Numbered from the stretch's first letter, positions 1 to 8,286 are shown. The stretch: DNA of 64,000 nucleotides from Streptomyces rishiriensis (GCF_003112535.1 NZ_BEWA01000002.1:496001-560000), one strand, 5' to 3'. Translations and numbers: made by a program. Notes: generated by a model not told the origin, from the sequence alone.

Positions 1-647
1 TCGTCGTCCAGGAAGCGGGTGAGCTCGGCGAGCTGCTCGGGGAAGTCGTCGGCCCCCTCGTTCAGGGTGGCGGACCGGCGCAGGGCGGCGGCCGTCGCGC
101 CGTCGGTGCCCGGAGCGCGGCCGAGTCCCAGGTCGATACGGTGCGGGGCCAGCGCCTCCAGGGTGCCGAACTGCTCGGCGATGACGAGGGGCGCGTGATT
201 GGGCAGCATGACACCGCCGGAGCCGAGCCGGATGCGCTCGGTGTGCGCGGCGAGGTGCGCGAGGATCACGGCGGGCGAGGAGGACGCGACGCCCGGCATG
301 GAGTGGTGCTCGGCCACCCAGTAGCGGTGGAAGCCGCGCGACTCGGTGAACTTCGCGAGGTCGACGCTGGTGCGCAGGGCGTCGGTGGCGGTCCGGCCGG
401 AGCCGACGGTGACCAGGTCCAGCACGGACAGGGGGGCCGGGGCACTCCCCCGCGCCACGCCCCGGATCTCGTCCGCCGCAGCGACACCGGTCGCCGCCGT
501 CGCCGCGCCCGTCCCCTCGCTCGCCGCCGTCGCGACGCCCGTCCCCGCGGCGCCCGTCTTCTCCGACGCCGCCCTCTCGGCCGCCGTCGCCCGGGGCGCC
601 GTCGCGTCGGCCACCCTCGCGTCCGCCGCCGTCTCGTCCGCCGCCAC
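1..647 (-). CDS. LLM-class flavin-dependent oxidoreductase, C-terminus cut by window edge
   Basis: Bacterial-luciferase-like FMN-dependent monooxygenase, probably of the MsnO8-type subgroup; substrate unknown. About 215 residues are visible. After a ~65-residue Ala/Thr-rich leader the fold starts at [12 protein letters not shown], followed by the subgroup's [11 protein letters not shown] motif and [16 protein letters not shown], which form the flavin-binding barrel. The start is a GTG with AGGAGG six bases upstream. The low-complexity leader is unusual; a later start near the barrel is possible but has no comparable ribosome site. It lies 84 bp downstream of the racemase-fold gene on the same strand and may be its operon partner. 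Family assignment is firm; the role is not. Confidence 0.88.
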   Translation of the reverse strand, partial: MAADETAADARVADATAPRATAAERAASEKTGAAGTGVATAASEGTGAATAATGVAAADEIRGVARGSAPAPLSVLDLVTVGSGRTATDALRTSVDLAKFTESRGFHRYWVAEHHSMPGVASSSPAVILAHLAAHTERIRLGSGGVMLPNHAPLVIAEQFGTLEALAPHRIDLGLGRAPGTDGATAAALRRSATLNEGADDFPEQLAELTRFLDD

Positions 648-731
648 GGGGGTCCTCCTGTCGTCGACCGTGTGTCCGTCCTCGTCGCACTAACAGGAGG
701 CTGTCCCCGCTTATTCCCGGCCGGCCGGGAA

Positions 732-1463
732 TCAGACCTGCACGATCGGTTCCCGGACGAACAGCGCGCCGAGCCCCGGCGCGTGCACCCGGCGGTCCGT
801 CAGGCGCAGCGCTTCCCAGACCGTGACCTGGTTGGCGGTCAGGACCGGCTTGCCGAGCTCCTTCTCCAGCGCCGGCAGCCAGGCGGCCGTGTGCAGGCCG
901 GTGCCGGGCAGCAGGACCGCCTGCGCGTCGGGCGTGTCGGCCGCCTGCGCCAGAGCGAGCACCTCCGCCTCGCCCCAGCAGCCGGCCTCGGCCGCGGTGA
1001 CGACCCCGGCGCAGCGGACACCGCTCACCTCCAGTCCGCCCGCCCGGAGGAAGTCGGCGAACAGCGCGGCCACGTCGTCCGGGTAGGCCGCGGCGACGGC
1101 GACCCGGGCGGCCCCGATCTCACGGGCCGCGTGCACGAAGGCGAAGGAGGTGGAGGAGGCCGGCATCCCCGCGGCGACGGCCAGGGCGCGCACCTGCTCC
1201 TGCGCGCCGTCCCAGCCCTGCACGAAGCCGCCGCTCGTGCAGGCCCACACGACCGCCTCGACACCCGCGAGCCGCAGCTGCTCGACGCCCTTCGCGAGCC
1301 GCTCGGGCGCGCCCGAGCGCTGTAGCGCGTCGACCCGGTGCGCGCCTTCCACGACGTCCGTGTGGACGAGGTCCACCCGGATGTCGCTGCCCAGGAGCTG
1401 CTCGATGCGGGGGTAGTCGTCCTCGGCCGAGTGGCCCGGGTAGAGGAAACCGAGTGCGGTCAT
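732..1463 (-). CDS. Asp/Glu racemase-superfamily enzyme (maleate isomerase / EutA-like)
   Basis: A 243-residue cytosolic enzyme of the family that includes maleate cis-trans isomerase, arylmalonate decarboxylase and ectoine-utilisation EutA (DoeX). Visible marks: N-terminal MTALGFLYPGHSAEDD, the first-half cysteine in VVWACTSGGF, and C-terminal TANQVTVWEAL. The second-half position that carries the partner cysteine in racemases and maleate isomerase reads LLPGTGLHT, with no Cys, so a two-base racemisation is unlikely and a one-cysteine chemistry is favoured. Start ATG has AGGAAGG upstream; a longer in-frame reading to 1565 lacks one. The start overlaps by four bases (ATGA) the stop of a decayed paralogue. 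Proximity to an Ehu-type importer supports a EutA-like role (inference). Confidence 0.85.
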   Translation of the reverse strand: MTALGFLYPGHSAEDDYPRIEQLLGSDIRVDLVHTDVVEGAHRVDALQRSGAPERLAKGVEQLRLAGVEAVVWACTSGGFVQGWDGAQEQVRALAVAAGMPASSTSFAFVHAAREIGAARVAVAAAYPDDVAALFADFLRAGGLEVSGVRCAGVVTAAEAGCWGEAEVLALAQAADTPDAQAVLLPGTGLHTAAWLPALEKELGKPVLTANQVTVWEALRLTDRRVHAPGLGALFVREPIVQV

Positions 1464-1665
1464 GTCCAGCCTTCCTGCTGCTGCTCTTCTTCCGGCGGTA
1501 CCGGGGCTTCCCGCGGTACGGAGAGTTCCCACAGCGCACGGGTGTCCAGCGGTTCGGTGGGCCACACGCGCGCCGGGGCTTCCAGCAACGCCTGTACGGT
1601 CCCATCGCCCGGGTACCCAGTCGGCGCAACGCCGCCCATACGGTCACCTGGTTGGCCGAGATGAC
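1460..1665 (-). pseudogene. Relic of a second Asp/Glu racemase-family gene
   Basis: Only the C-terminal end survives. One frame reads VISANQVTVWAALRRLG, matching the TANQVTVWEAL signature of the intact gene downstream; after a frame change the second frame runs on as VQALLEAPARVWPTEPL and ends in a TGA that overlaps the ATG of the intact gene (ATGA). No N-terminal domain can be found upstream, where GC-rich intergenic sequence begins. The pair was probably a translationally coupled operon of two paralogues, of which the first has been truncated and frameshifted. Boundaries are approximate. Confidence 0.6.
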
Positions 1666-1872
1666 CGGTTATGCGTGATTGCGCCCCCGGGCGGGGGCGA
1701 TCCGGTCCGGAACCGGGGAGCGGCAAGGCGGATCCGGGCCCCGGCGGAGGAGAGGAGGAGCCGCAGGGCAACGAGACGGTGGGGCCGCCGTGTTGACGGC
1801 CGTGGGTTCGGGTGCGAACGTGGTCGATCCGCGCACGTCAGGCACGTGGGTCACGGACGAAGGGGGCACCCG

Positions 1873-2835
1873 GTGAGCGTCGCCCCCGTGGCTCTTCCCA
1901 CACTTCTCGTCCTCGACGCCGATCCTCTCCCGCGGCTGGGGAAGCTCACCGGCCGGGCCCGGGTGCTGCACACCGACGAGGCCTCGCTCGCGGAACGGCT
2001 CCCGGCCGCGGACGTGCTGCTGGTCTGGGACTTCACCTCGCACGCGGTGCGCGCCGCCTGGCCGGGCGAGGGGCCCCGGCCGCGCTGGGTGCACACCGCG
2101 AGCGCGGGCGTGGACCATGTGATGTGCCCGGAACTCGTCGCGTCGGACACGGTGGTGACCAACGCGCGCGGCATCTTCGACGAGCCGATCGCCGAGTACG
2201 TCGCCGCGCTGGTCCTGGCGATGGCCAAGGACCTGCCGCGCACCTGGGAGCTCCAGCAGCGCGGCCGATGGCTGCACCGGGAGAGCCGGCGGGTCGCCGG
2301 GGGCCGGGCCGTGGTCGTCGGTTCCGGGCCGATCGGCCGGGCGATCGCCCGCACGCTGAAGGCGCTCGGGATGACCGCCGCCGTCGTCGGCCGGGTCCCG
2401 CGCACCGGCATCCACGGCCCCCAGGACCTGGACCGGCTCCTCGCCCGCGCCGACTGGGTGATCGCCGCCGCTCCGCTCACCGAGCAGACGCGCGGCATGT
2501 TCGACACCCGGCGGTTCGGCGTGATGCAGCCCTCCGCCCGGTTCGTGAACGTCGGCCGCGGACAGCTGGTCGTCGAGGACGCGCTGGTGCGGGCGCTGGA
2601 ACGGCGCTGGATCGCGGGCGCCGCCCTGGACGTCGTCACCGAGGAGCCCCTGGCCCCCGACAGCCCGCTGTGGCACGTCCCGGGGCTGTTGATCTCGCCC
2701 CACATGAGCGGCGACACCGTCGGGTCGTCCGACGAACTCGGCGCGCAGTTCGTGGAGTTGTTCGAACGGTGGGCGGCGGGCCGGCCCCTGAAGAACGTGG
2801 TCGACAAGCAGCGCGGCTACGTCCCCGGACACTGA
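1873..2835 (+). CDS. D-2-hydroxyacid dehydrogenase (NAD-dependent)
   Basis: A 320-residue cytosolic oxidoreductase that interconverts a D-2-hydroxyacid and a 2-oxoacid. The nucleotide-binding loop GSGPIG is at residues 150-155; the catalytic triad is visible as Arg in NVGRGQLV (about 228), Glu in VVTEEPL (about 256) and His in SPHMSGD (about 275). Length fits the family. The GTG start follows AAGGGGG by about seven bases; readings that begin upstream have no ribosome site. It is transcribed away from the racemase-fold gene and sits between it and the cupin gene, so it probably belongs to the same catabolic neighbourhood as the ABC importer. Exact substrate unknown. Confidence 0.92.
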   Translation: MSVAPVALPTLLVLDADPLPRLGKLTGRARVLHTDEASLAERLPAADVLLVWDFTSHAVRAAWPGEGPRPRWVHTASAGVDHVMCPELVASDTVVTNARGIFDEPIAEYVAALVLAMAKDLPRTWELQQRGRWLHRESRRVAGGRAVVVGSGPIGRAIARTLKALGMTAAVVGRVPRTGIHGPQDLDRLLARADWVIAAAPLTEQTRGMFDTRRFGVMQPSARFVNVGRGQLVVEDALVRALERRWIAGAALDVVTEEPLAPDSPLWHVPGLLISPHMSGDTVGSSDELGAQFVELFERWAAGRPLKNVVDKQRGYVPGH

Positions 2836-2888
2836 CGGCCCCGCCCGCCCCGCCCCGCCCCGCCTCGGCCCGGCGTGTGGGGGGCGGC

Positions 2889-3389
2889 TCAGGCGTTGTC
2901 CGGGGCCGTCCGTCGCAGCTCCTCCTGCCAGAGCGGGCTCGCGAAGTAGTGGTTGTCGTAGAGCTCGGAGCTCGCCCGGATCTCCTCCACGTCCGCCTCA
3001 CCGCGGTACACCCGCTCCAGCAACCGGTAGTAGTCGAAACGGTGCAGGCCGGGGGTGAACAGGACGAGCAGTTCGGCGGTGCTGTCGGGAGCCGGCGCGA
3101 ACGCGTGCGGGACGGTCGGCGGAACGGTCAGGAAGTCGCCCGTGCCCAGGGTGCGCACCTCGTCGCCGACCAGGAAGCGCATCGTGCCGTCGAGGACGAA
3201 GAAGACCTCGGTCGTCTTGGTGTGGAAGTGGGCGGGTGCTCCGGGCGACCCCTTGGCGAAGGTCGCCTTGTTGGCGGTGAGGGCCCCGTCGGTGGCGCCC
3301 GCGTCGGCGAGCAGGGTGATCAGGCTGAGGGCGCCGTCCTGCAGGGTCTCGGCCTGGTCGGCGCGGACGAGGAGGGGGCTGCTGCTCAT
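2889..3389 (-). CDS. Cupin-domain protein
   Basis: A 166-residue single-domain cupin. Cupin motif 1 gives His54, His56 and Glu61 (AHFHTKTTE) and motif 2 gives His95 (VPPTVPHAF), the usual set of metal ligands, so a metal-dependent isomerase or dioxygenase is possible. The C-terminal third (RFDYYRLLERVYRGE) is typical of quercetin-dioxygenase-like cupins in actinomycetes. Start ATG has GGGAG five bases upstream. It converges on the D-2-hydroxyacid dehydrogenase gene and is divergent from the importer operon across 465 bp. Substrate not predictable. Confidence 0.88.
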   Translation of the reverse strand: MSSSPLLVRADQAETLQDGALSLITLLADAGATDGALTANKATFAKGSPGAPAHFHTKTTEVFFVLDGTMRFLVGDEVRTLGTGDFLTVPPTVPHAFAPAPDSTAELLVLFTPGLHRFDYYRLLERVYRGEADVEEIRASSELYDNHYFASPLWQEELRRTAPDNA

Positions 3390-3854
3390 GGGGACTCCCG
3401 GAAGGTCGGTCGATGGTCCGCGGACGAGGCCGCAGGACCGGCACACCCATGAATCTAGGCGATCGAAAGACCTGAGAAAGGGTGCAATAGAGAGCCCTTC
3501 TCGTGGGTCAATTCCCTCGCCGGACGGAAGCCGCGCCGCATACCGCACACCGCACACCGCACGCAGAGCATCTGCGGGACAGTCGGATTCCTCCTTCGAT
3601 GACCCCGATGCCGCGAAGGGAGAGGAACGGCCGTAGATCCCGTTACGGCACCGTTCGGCCTGTCGGTCGTCCCGGCGCGCGGAAGGAAGTCCCGGACGGT
3701 CGCGCGGGCAGCCGACGCGGGATCGCCGAGCCCCTTTGCCATGGCGATGATCCGCTCTTGACCAGCGGGACTTCGTCGCACCGGCCGGAGGACCGTGCCG
3801 CGCCCACCCCGCGGCCAGGGGTCCCGGCGGCGATCCGGGCCGGAAGTGACCGGC
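3390..3854. other. Divergent intergenic region, cupin / ehuB
   Basis: 465 bp between the start codons of the cupin gene (minus) and the importer operon (plus), without a convincing gene. It must hold both promoters. Near the cupin side (about 3480-3506) GGGTGCAATAGAGAG shares the octamer GGTGCAAT with the inverted repeat before the IclR gene (7127-7152), so it may carry an IclR site. No clear sigma-70 hexamer pair was recognised. Confidence 0.5.
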
Positions 3855-4814
3855 ATGACTCGCATGAAGTCGGGTAGCCGCGCGCCCATGGCTCGACCAC
3901 ATGCACACCGATCAGAAGCCGTCGACAGATCCCCCAGAGGGCTGAGCCGCCGTTCGCTCTTTGCAGGAGCGGTGTCGCTGGGCATCGCGGGAAGCCTCGG
4001 GGCGGCCGGCTGCAGCCGCGTCCCGGATGACGGAAAGGTGCTGGGAGGCAGCCTCCTGGACACCCTGCGCGATCAGGGCTCCGTGAAGATCGGCATCGCG
4101 AGCGAGCCACCCTTCGGATACGTCGGCGACGACGGACAGGCCACCGGAGAGGCGCCCGCGATCGCGAAGGTGATCCTCAAGAGGCTCGGCATCGACGACG
4201 TCAGGCCGGTGCCGGTGGACTTCGGCGCCCTGATACCCGGGCTGAAGGCGCGGCAGTTCGACATGGTGTCCGCGGGGATGTACATCAATCCGGTCCGGTG
4301 CGAGCAGGTGCTGTTCGCCGACCCCGACTATCTGATGCTGGACGCCTTCATCGTGAAGAAGGGCAACCCGCACGGCATCAGGACGTACGACGACGTCAAG
4401 AAGAAGGGGCTCAGACTCGCCACCGGCAAGGCCACCGCCCAGACCGACTACGCCAAGGCGGCGGGCATCGGCGACGTGCTGGTCCTGCCGGACCAGGTGG
4501 CCGGGCTGGACGCGGTGGCCCAGGGCCGGGTGGACGCCTTCGCGGCCACCCGCATCACCGTCAAGTCGGCGGTGGCGGGGTCCGCACGCGTGTCGGCCAC
4601 CGAGCCGTTCCAGCCCGTGGTCGACGGCAAGCCCGCCTACGGCGCGGGCGGCTTCGCCTTCCGGCAGTCCGAGCGGAACTTCCGTGACGCCTTCAACGCG
4701 GAACTGCTGAAGCTCAAGCAGGACGACTACCGCGAACTCCTCCGGATCGTCGGCCCGTTCGGCTTCACCAGGGACGACATGACAGGCCTCACGGCGAAGG
4801 AGCTGTGCGGCTGA
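3855..4814 (+). CDS. ehuB: EhuB-like substrate-binding lipoprotein of ABC importer
   Basis: Extracellular solute-binding protein (SBP family 3), 319 residues, capturing substrate for the EhuCD permease. Export signal: SRRSLF at residues 31-36 (twin-arginine-like), a hydrophobic stretch, then lipobox GAAGC with Cys53, so it is predicted to be a lipoprotein on the membrane's outer face. TGEAPAIAKVILKRLG and SAGMYINPVRC match characteristic EhuB segments of the ectoine/hydroxyectoine binder. Start chosen at ATG 3855 with GGAAG eight bases upstream; ATG 3891 is possible. First gene of ehuBCDA; its TGA overlaps the next start. Substrate is inferred from homology. Confidence 0.85.
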   Translation: MTRMKSGSRAPMARPHAHRSEAVDRSPRGLSRRSLFAGAVSLGIAGSLGAAGCSRVPDDGKVLGGSLLDTLRDQGSVKIGIASEPPFGYVGDDGQATGEAPAIAKVILKRLGIDDVRPVPVDFGALIPGLKARQFDMVSAGMYINPVRCEQVLFADPDYLMLDAFIVKKGNPHGIRTYDDVKKKGLRLATGKATAQTDYAKAAGIGDVLVLPDQVAGLDAVAQGRVDAFAATRITVKSAVAGSARVSATEPFQPVVDGKPAYGAGGFAFRQSERNFRDAFNAELLKLKQDDYRELLRIVGPFGFTRDDMTGLTAKELCG

Positions 4815-5554
4815 TGATGAGTTCGGAGTTCTTCACCATCTGGTTCCTGCCGGGCGTCTGGATCACCGTCCAGGTGACCCTCTACGCGGCCGTCCTCGGC
4901 GCGGCCGTCTCGTTCGGGATCGGTCTCGCCCGCGACTCACGGCTCTGGATCGTCCGCTTCGCGGCCGGCGCCTACTTCGAGGTCTTCCGCGGCATGTCGG
5001 CGCTGGTGCTGATGTTCTGGATGTTCTTCGCGCTGCCCCTGTTCGGCTGGCAGCTGGAGCCGATGTGGGCCGGGGTCAGCGCGCTGGGCCTGACCTACGG
5101 GGCCTATGGCTCCGAGATCGTCCGCGGCTCGCTGGCCGCCGTCCCCACGGCGCAGAAGGAGGCGGGCGTCGCGCTCGACTTCACCCGGTGGCAGCGGCTG
5201 CGCCTGATCGAACTGCCCCAGGCCTGGCCCGACATGGTGCCGCCGTTCAACAACCTGCTGATCGAGCTGCTGAAGGGCACCGCCCTGGTCTCGGTCATCA
5301 CGGTGGCCGACATGACGTTCGCCGGCAACCTGCTCCGGCTGGGCACCAACCAGACCACCCCGATCTACACGCTGCTGCTGGCCCTGTACTTCGTCCTCGC
5401 CTTCGTCATCACCCGGGGCATGCGGATGCTGGAGCGCAGGGCGAAGGCCGGGATCGGGGAACGGCCGGAGAAGTCCGGCGGCATCGGCGCGAAGACCGGC
5501 GCACGCGGCGACGGCCCGCGCGCCGGTTCGCGGTCCGCGGGAGGTGTGCGATGA
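4814..5554 (+). CDS. ehuC: EhuC-like ABC permease
   Basis: Membrane permease of the HisMQ/His-Glu-Gln-Arg-opine family, 246 residues with about five transmembrane segments. The EAA loop that contacts the ATPase is visible around KEAGVALDFTRWQRLRLIELPQA. Pairs with EhuD to form the channel. The chosen ATG overlaps the ehuB stop by one base (TGATG) with AAGGAG 11 bases upstream; a GTG at 4805 lies too near that site. The C-terminal ~30 residues (GERPEKSGGIGAKTG onward) are polar, Gly/Arg-rich and extend past the last helix, probably a cytoplasmic tail. Confidence 0.88.
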   Translation: MMSSEFFTIWFLPGVWITVQVTLYAAVLGAAVSFGIGLARDSRLWIVRFAAGAYFEVFRGMSALVLMFWMFFALPLFGWQLEPMWAGVSALGLTYGAYGSEIVRGSLAAVPTAQKEAGVALDFTRWQRLRLIELPQAWPDMVPPFNNLLIELLKGTALVSVITVADMTFAGNLLRLGTNQTTPIYTLLLALYFVLAFVITRGMRMLERRAKAGIGERPEKSGGIGAKTGARGDGPRAGSRSAGGVR

Positions 5555-6198
5555 ACTGGGACTGGAACGTCGTGAACGACTTCATGCCGCGGTTCTGGGA
5601 CGGTGTGCTCGTCACTGTGCAGGCGCTGGCCGTCGGCAGCCTGATCGCCTTCGCGCTCGGCCTGGTCTGGGCGCTGGCGCAGCGGTCCGCGCGCGTCTGG
5701 GTGCGCTGGCCGGTCGTCGCCGTGACGGAGTTCGTCCGCAACACCCCGCTGCTGGTGCAGCTGTTCTTCCTGTTCTACGTGGTGCCGAACTTCGGTCCCT
5801 CGATGTCGCCGCTCGCCACCGGCATCGTCGGCCTGGGACTGCACTACTCCACGTACACCGCCGAGGTCTACCGGGCGGGCATCGACGGGGTCCCGGCCGG
5901 CCAGTGGGAGGCGGCCACGGCGCTGAGCCTGCCCCGGGGCCGCACCTGGCGGGCGGTGATCCTGCCGCAGGCGATCCGCCGCGTCGTCCCGCCGCTCGGC
6001 AACTACGTCATCGCCATGCTCAAGGACTCCCCGATGATCGCGACCATCGGCGCGTTCGACATGCTCGGCGAGGCCCAGACCTTCAGCAACGAGACCTTCA
6101 CCACGGAGGCGCTCACCGTGGTGGGCGTGGCGTTCATCGTCATCGCCTACCCCGCCTCCCTCCTGATCCGAGTCCTGGAGCGACGCCTTGTCCGCTGA
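5551..6198 (+). CDS. ehuD: EhuD-like ABC permease
   Basis: Second permease of the importer, 215 residues, same fold as EhuC. Visible family motifs: TEFVRNTPLLVQLFFLFY in the second helix region and an EAA loop (WEAATALSLPRGRTWRAVI) followed by LPQAIRRVVPPLGN. Begins in an ATGA overlap with ehuC behind GGGAGG, indicating coupled translation and an equimolar permease pair. Ends 11 bases into ehuA, continuing the overlapping operon. Confidence 0.9.
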   Translation: MNWDWNVVNDFMPRFWDGVLVTVQALAVGSLIAFALGLVWALAQRSARVWVRWPVVAVTEFVRNTPLLVQLFFLFYVVPNFGPSMSPLATGIVGLGLHYSTYTAEVYRAGIDGVPAGQWEAATALSLPRGRTWRAVILPQAIRRVVPPLGNYVIAMLKDSPMIATIGAFDMLGEAQTFSNETFTTEALTVVGVAFIVIAYPASLLIRVLERRLVR

Positions 6199-7012
6199 CA
6201 CCCACTCCGCACAGACCCTCGACACCCTCGCCAATCCGCCGGTGGACGGCAGCGAACTGATCCGCTTCGACCAGGTCACCAAGCGCTTCGGCGACAACAC
6301 CGTCCTCGACCGGCTCGACTTCTCCGTCGACTCCGGCAAGCACGTCACGCTGATCGGTCCGTCCGGCTCCGGCAAGACGACGATCCTGCGGCTGCTGATG
6401 ACCCTGGCCACGCCCGACGAGGGCACGATCTGGGTGGGCGGCGACTGTCTGACCCACGAGGAGCGGGGCGGCAGGCTGGTGCGGGCCGGCGAGAAGCACG
6501 TGCGCGAGGTCCGCAAGAACATCGGGATGGTCTTCCAGCAGTTCAACCTCTTCCCGAACATGAAGGTGCTGCGCAACATCACCGAGGCGCCGGTCACCGT
6601 CCTCGGCCTGTCCAGGGACGAGGCCGAGGAACGCGCCCGCGGACTGCTCGAGCTGGTCGGTCTGGGCGAGCACGTCGACAAGTACCCCACCCAGTTGTCC
6701 GGGGGCCAGCAGCAGCGGGTGGCCATCGCCCGGGCGCTGGCGATGCGGCCGCAGGTCCTGCTGCTGGACGAGGTGACCTCCGCGCTGGACCCGGAGCTGG
6801 TGGCCGGCGTCCTGGACGTGCTGCGGGACATCGCCCGCACCACCGACATCACGATGCTCTGCGTGACCCACGAGATGAACTTCGCCCGGGACATCTCGGA
6901 CCAGGTCCTGATGTTCGACGCGGGCCGCGTCATCGAGTCCGGCCCGCCGGAGAAGATCTTCAGCGATCCGGAGCAGGAACGAACCCGGGAGTTCCTCAGC
7001 GCCGTGCTGTGA
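6188..7012 (+). CDS. ehuA: EhuA-like ABC importer ATPase
   Basis: Cytoplasmic ATP-binding subunit, 274 residues, powering uptake through EhuCD. All motifs are intact: Walker A GPSGSGKT, Q-loop VFQQFNLFPNM, signature LSGGQQQR, Walker B LLLDEVTSALDPE and H-switch CVTHEMNFA. Start is a TTG with GGAG seven bases upstream, inside the end of ehuD, so all four importer genes overlap. An insertion GDCLTHEERGGRLVRAGEKH between Walker A and the Q-loop is typical of the Ehu/GlnQ-like branch. Confidence 0.9.
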   Translation: MSADTHSAQTLDTLANPPVDGSELIRFDQVTKRFGDNTVLDRLDFSVDSGKHVTLIGPSGSGKTTILRLLMTLATPDEGTIWVGGDCLTHEERGGRLVRAGEKHVREVRKNIGMVFQQFNLFPNMKVLRNITEAPVTVLGLSRDEAEERARGLLELVGLGEHVDKYPTQLSGGQQQRVAIARALAMRPQVLLLDEVTSALDPELVAGVLDVLRDIARTTDITMLCVTHEMNFARDISDQVLMFDAGRVIESGPPEKIFSDPEQERTREFLSAVL

Positions 7013-7019
7013 GCCCGGA

Positions 7020-7076
7020 GGGGCGCGAGCCGGGACGGGGCGGGGCGGGACGGGGCGGGCCCCGGCCTCGCGCCCG
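7020..7076 (+). terminator. Possible terminator of ehuBCDA
   Basis: GGGCGCGAG at 7021-7029 pairs perfectly with CTCGCGCCC at 7067-7075, with further G-C pairing inside and a G-rich loop. It starts 8 bp after the ehuA stop. No T-run follows, as is usual in Streptomyces. Confidence 0.4.
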
Positions 7077-7126
7077 GCCCCGGGGGCGCGGTCCGACGGG
7101 GCATATGCCTTCGGAACAATCGCCCT

Positions 7127-7152
7127 GTTGAGAGCGGTGCAATCCTCTCGAC
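7127..7152. promoter_or_regulatory. Inverted repeat, candidate IclR operator
   Basis: GTTGAGAG and CTCTCGAC form eight-base arms (seven pair) around a ten-base spacer, CGGTGCAATC. The site lies about 100 bp before the IclR-type gene. The octamer GGTGCAAT recurs before the cupin gene (about 3483). Autoregulation and control of the cluster are inferred. Confidence 0.45.
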
Positions 7153-7255
7153 CCCCTCCCCGCAGGGCAGTTGGCCGTTATGGTGGAAGGGGTTCACTGA
7201 CCGGATTACGGCCCACTACAGCAGCGCAGCCGACACAGCTGGCGCAGGGGGAACC

Positions 7256-8014
7256 GTGGCGCTGAAGCACGAGCCGACCGCGCCGTACCACTCGGCCCAG
7301 GACGCGCTGCGCGTCCTGGAGACGATGGCGCGGCACTCCACCGGTGTCACCGACGACGAACTCGCCCGCGAGAGCGGACTCGGCGCGGAGCGGCTGACCA
7401 CGCTCCTGCGCATGCTGCGCCGCGAGGGCTATGTGGAGCAGATCGCCGACGGGGCGTACGTCACCGGCGACGCCCTCGCCCGGCTGGGATCCACGCACCA
7501 CCGGGAACAGGCCCTGCACGACAAGCTGCAGCACATCCTGGACCGGCTCCGCGACTCCGTCGGCGCCGCCGTCTACATCAGCCGGTACGTCGACGGCGAG
7601 GTCACGATCACCCAGTACGCCGACGGCCCGGCCACGCCGTCCGTCAACGAGTGGGTCGACTTCCGCTCCTCGGCGCACGCCACCGCGCTCGGCAAGAGCC
7701 TGCTCGGCCAGCTCGACCACAACGGCCGCCGCGACCACCTCGCGCGGCACAAGATGGCCCGGCTCACCTCGCGCACCATCACCAGCGACAAGCTGCTGCT
7801 CTCCCGCCTGGAGGCACAGCCGCCCACGGTCCCGGTGCTCGATCTCCAGGAGTACGCGATCGGCACGGTCTGCGCCGCCGTCCCGATCACCGCCGGTTCC
7901 ACGGCCGGCTGTCTGGCCCTGTCCCTGCCACTCGCCCACGCCCACCGGCTCCGCCAGGCGGCCGAGACCCTGAACAGGAACGCGGCGCCGGTGCTGCTGT
8001 CGCTGGCCATCTGA
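7256..8014 (+). CDS. IclR-family transcriptional regulator
   Basis: 252-residue DNA-binding regulator. Residues about 10-62 form the winged helix-turn-helix (DALRVLETMARHSTGVTDDE, then RLTTLLRMLRREGYV); the rest is the IclR effector-binding domain, with SSAHATALGKSLL and EYAIGTVCAAVPIT as landmarks. Start GTG follows GGGGGA at five to six bases. Located 243 bp after ehuA with its own upstream inverted repeat, it is the natural candidate to control the importer and cupin genes; the effector may be the transported solute or a breakdown product (inference). Confidence 0.92.
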   Translation: MALKHEPTAPYHSAQDALRVLETMARHSTGVTDDELARESGLGAERLTTLLRMLRREGYVEQIADGAYVTGDALARLGSTHHREQALHDKLQHILDRLRDSVGAAVYISRYVDGEVTITQYADGPATPSVNEWVDFRSSAHATALGKSLLGQLDHNGRRDHLARHKMARLTSRTITSDKLLLSRLEAQPPTVPVLDLQEYAIGTVCAAVPITAGSTAGCLALSLPLAHAHRLRQAAETLNRNAAPVLLSLAI

Positions 8015-8066
8015 GACCCGCCCCCGGGGCGTCGCCGGGTGGTCGGGAGCACCCCCGCGGACCAGG

Positions 8067-8072
8067 TAGTAT
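8067..8072 (+). promoter_or_regulatory. Possible -10 box of tRNA-Lys promoter
   Basis: TAGTAT followed by an AT-rich TTTTCT, 43 bases before the tRNA. No matching -35 hexamer is obvious. Confidence 0.35.
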
Positions 8073-8114
8073 TTTCTCCGTCGCCAGCCGCCGAAGGCGG
8101 AAGGCGAGAGTCAT

Positions 8115-8188
8115 GCGCCGCTAGCTCAGTTGGTTAGAGCAGCTGACTCTTAATCAGCGGGTCCGGGGTTCGAGTCCCTGGCGGCGCA
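8115..8188 (+). tRNA. tRNA-Lys (CTT), first copy
   Basis: 74-nt cloverleaf: acceptor GCGCCGC/GCGGCGC, D arm GCTC..GAGC, anticodon stem GCTGA/TCAGC with loop CTCTTAA (anticodon CTT), T arm CGGGG-TTCGAGT-CCCTG. Discriminator base A; CCA not encoded. Identical to the copy at 13731-13804. Confidence 0.97.
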
Positions 8189-8194
8189 CAGATG

Positions 8195-8224
8195 AAGGGC
8201 CTCTCGTACACACGAGGGGCCCTT
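8195..8224 (+). terminator. Terminator after tRNA-Lys copy 1
   Basis: Thirteen-base arms AAGGGCCTCTCGT and ACGAGGGGCCCTT (one mismatch) around a four-base loop, six bases after the tRNA. It also faces the end of the convergent ligase gene. Confidence 0.8.
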
Positions 8225-8286
8225 CGCCTTGCCCGCCACGCCCCTCTCCCCTCCGCCTCCCGCCCACCCCCGGCCCGACCGGTTCC

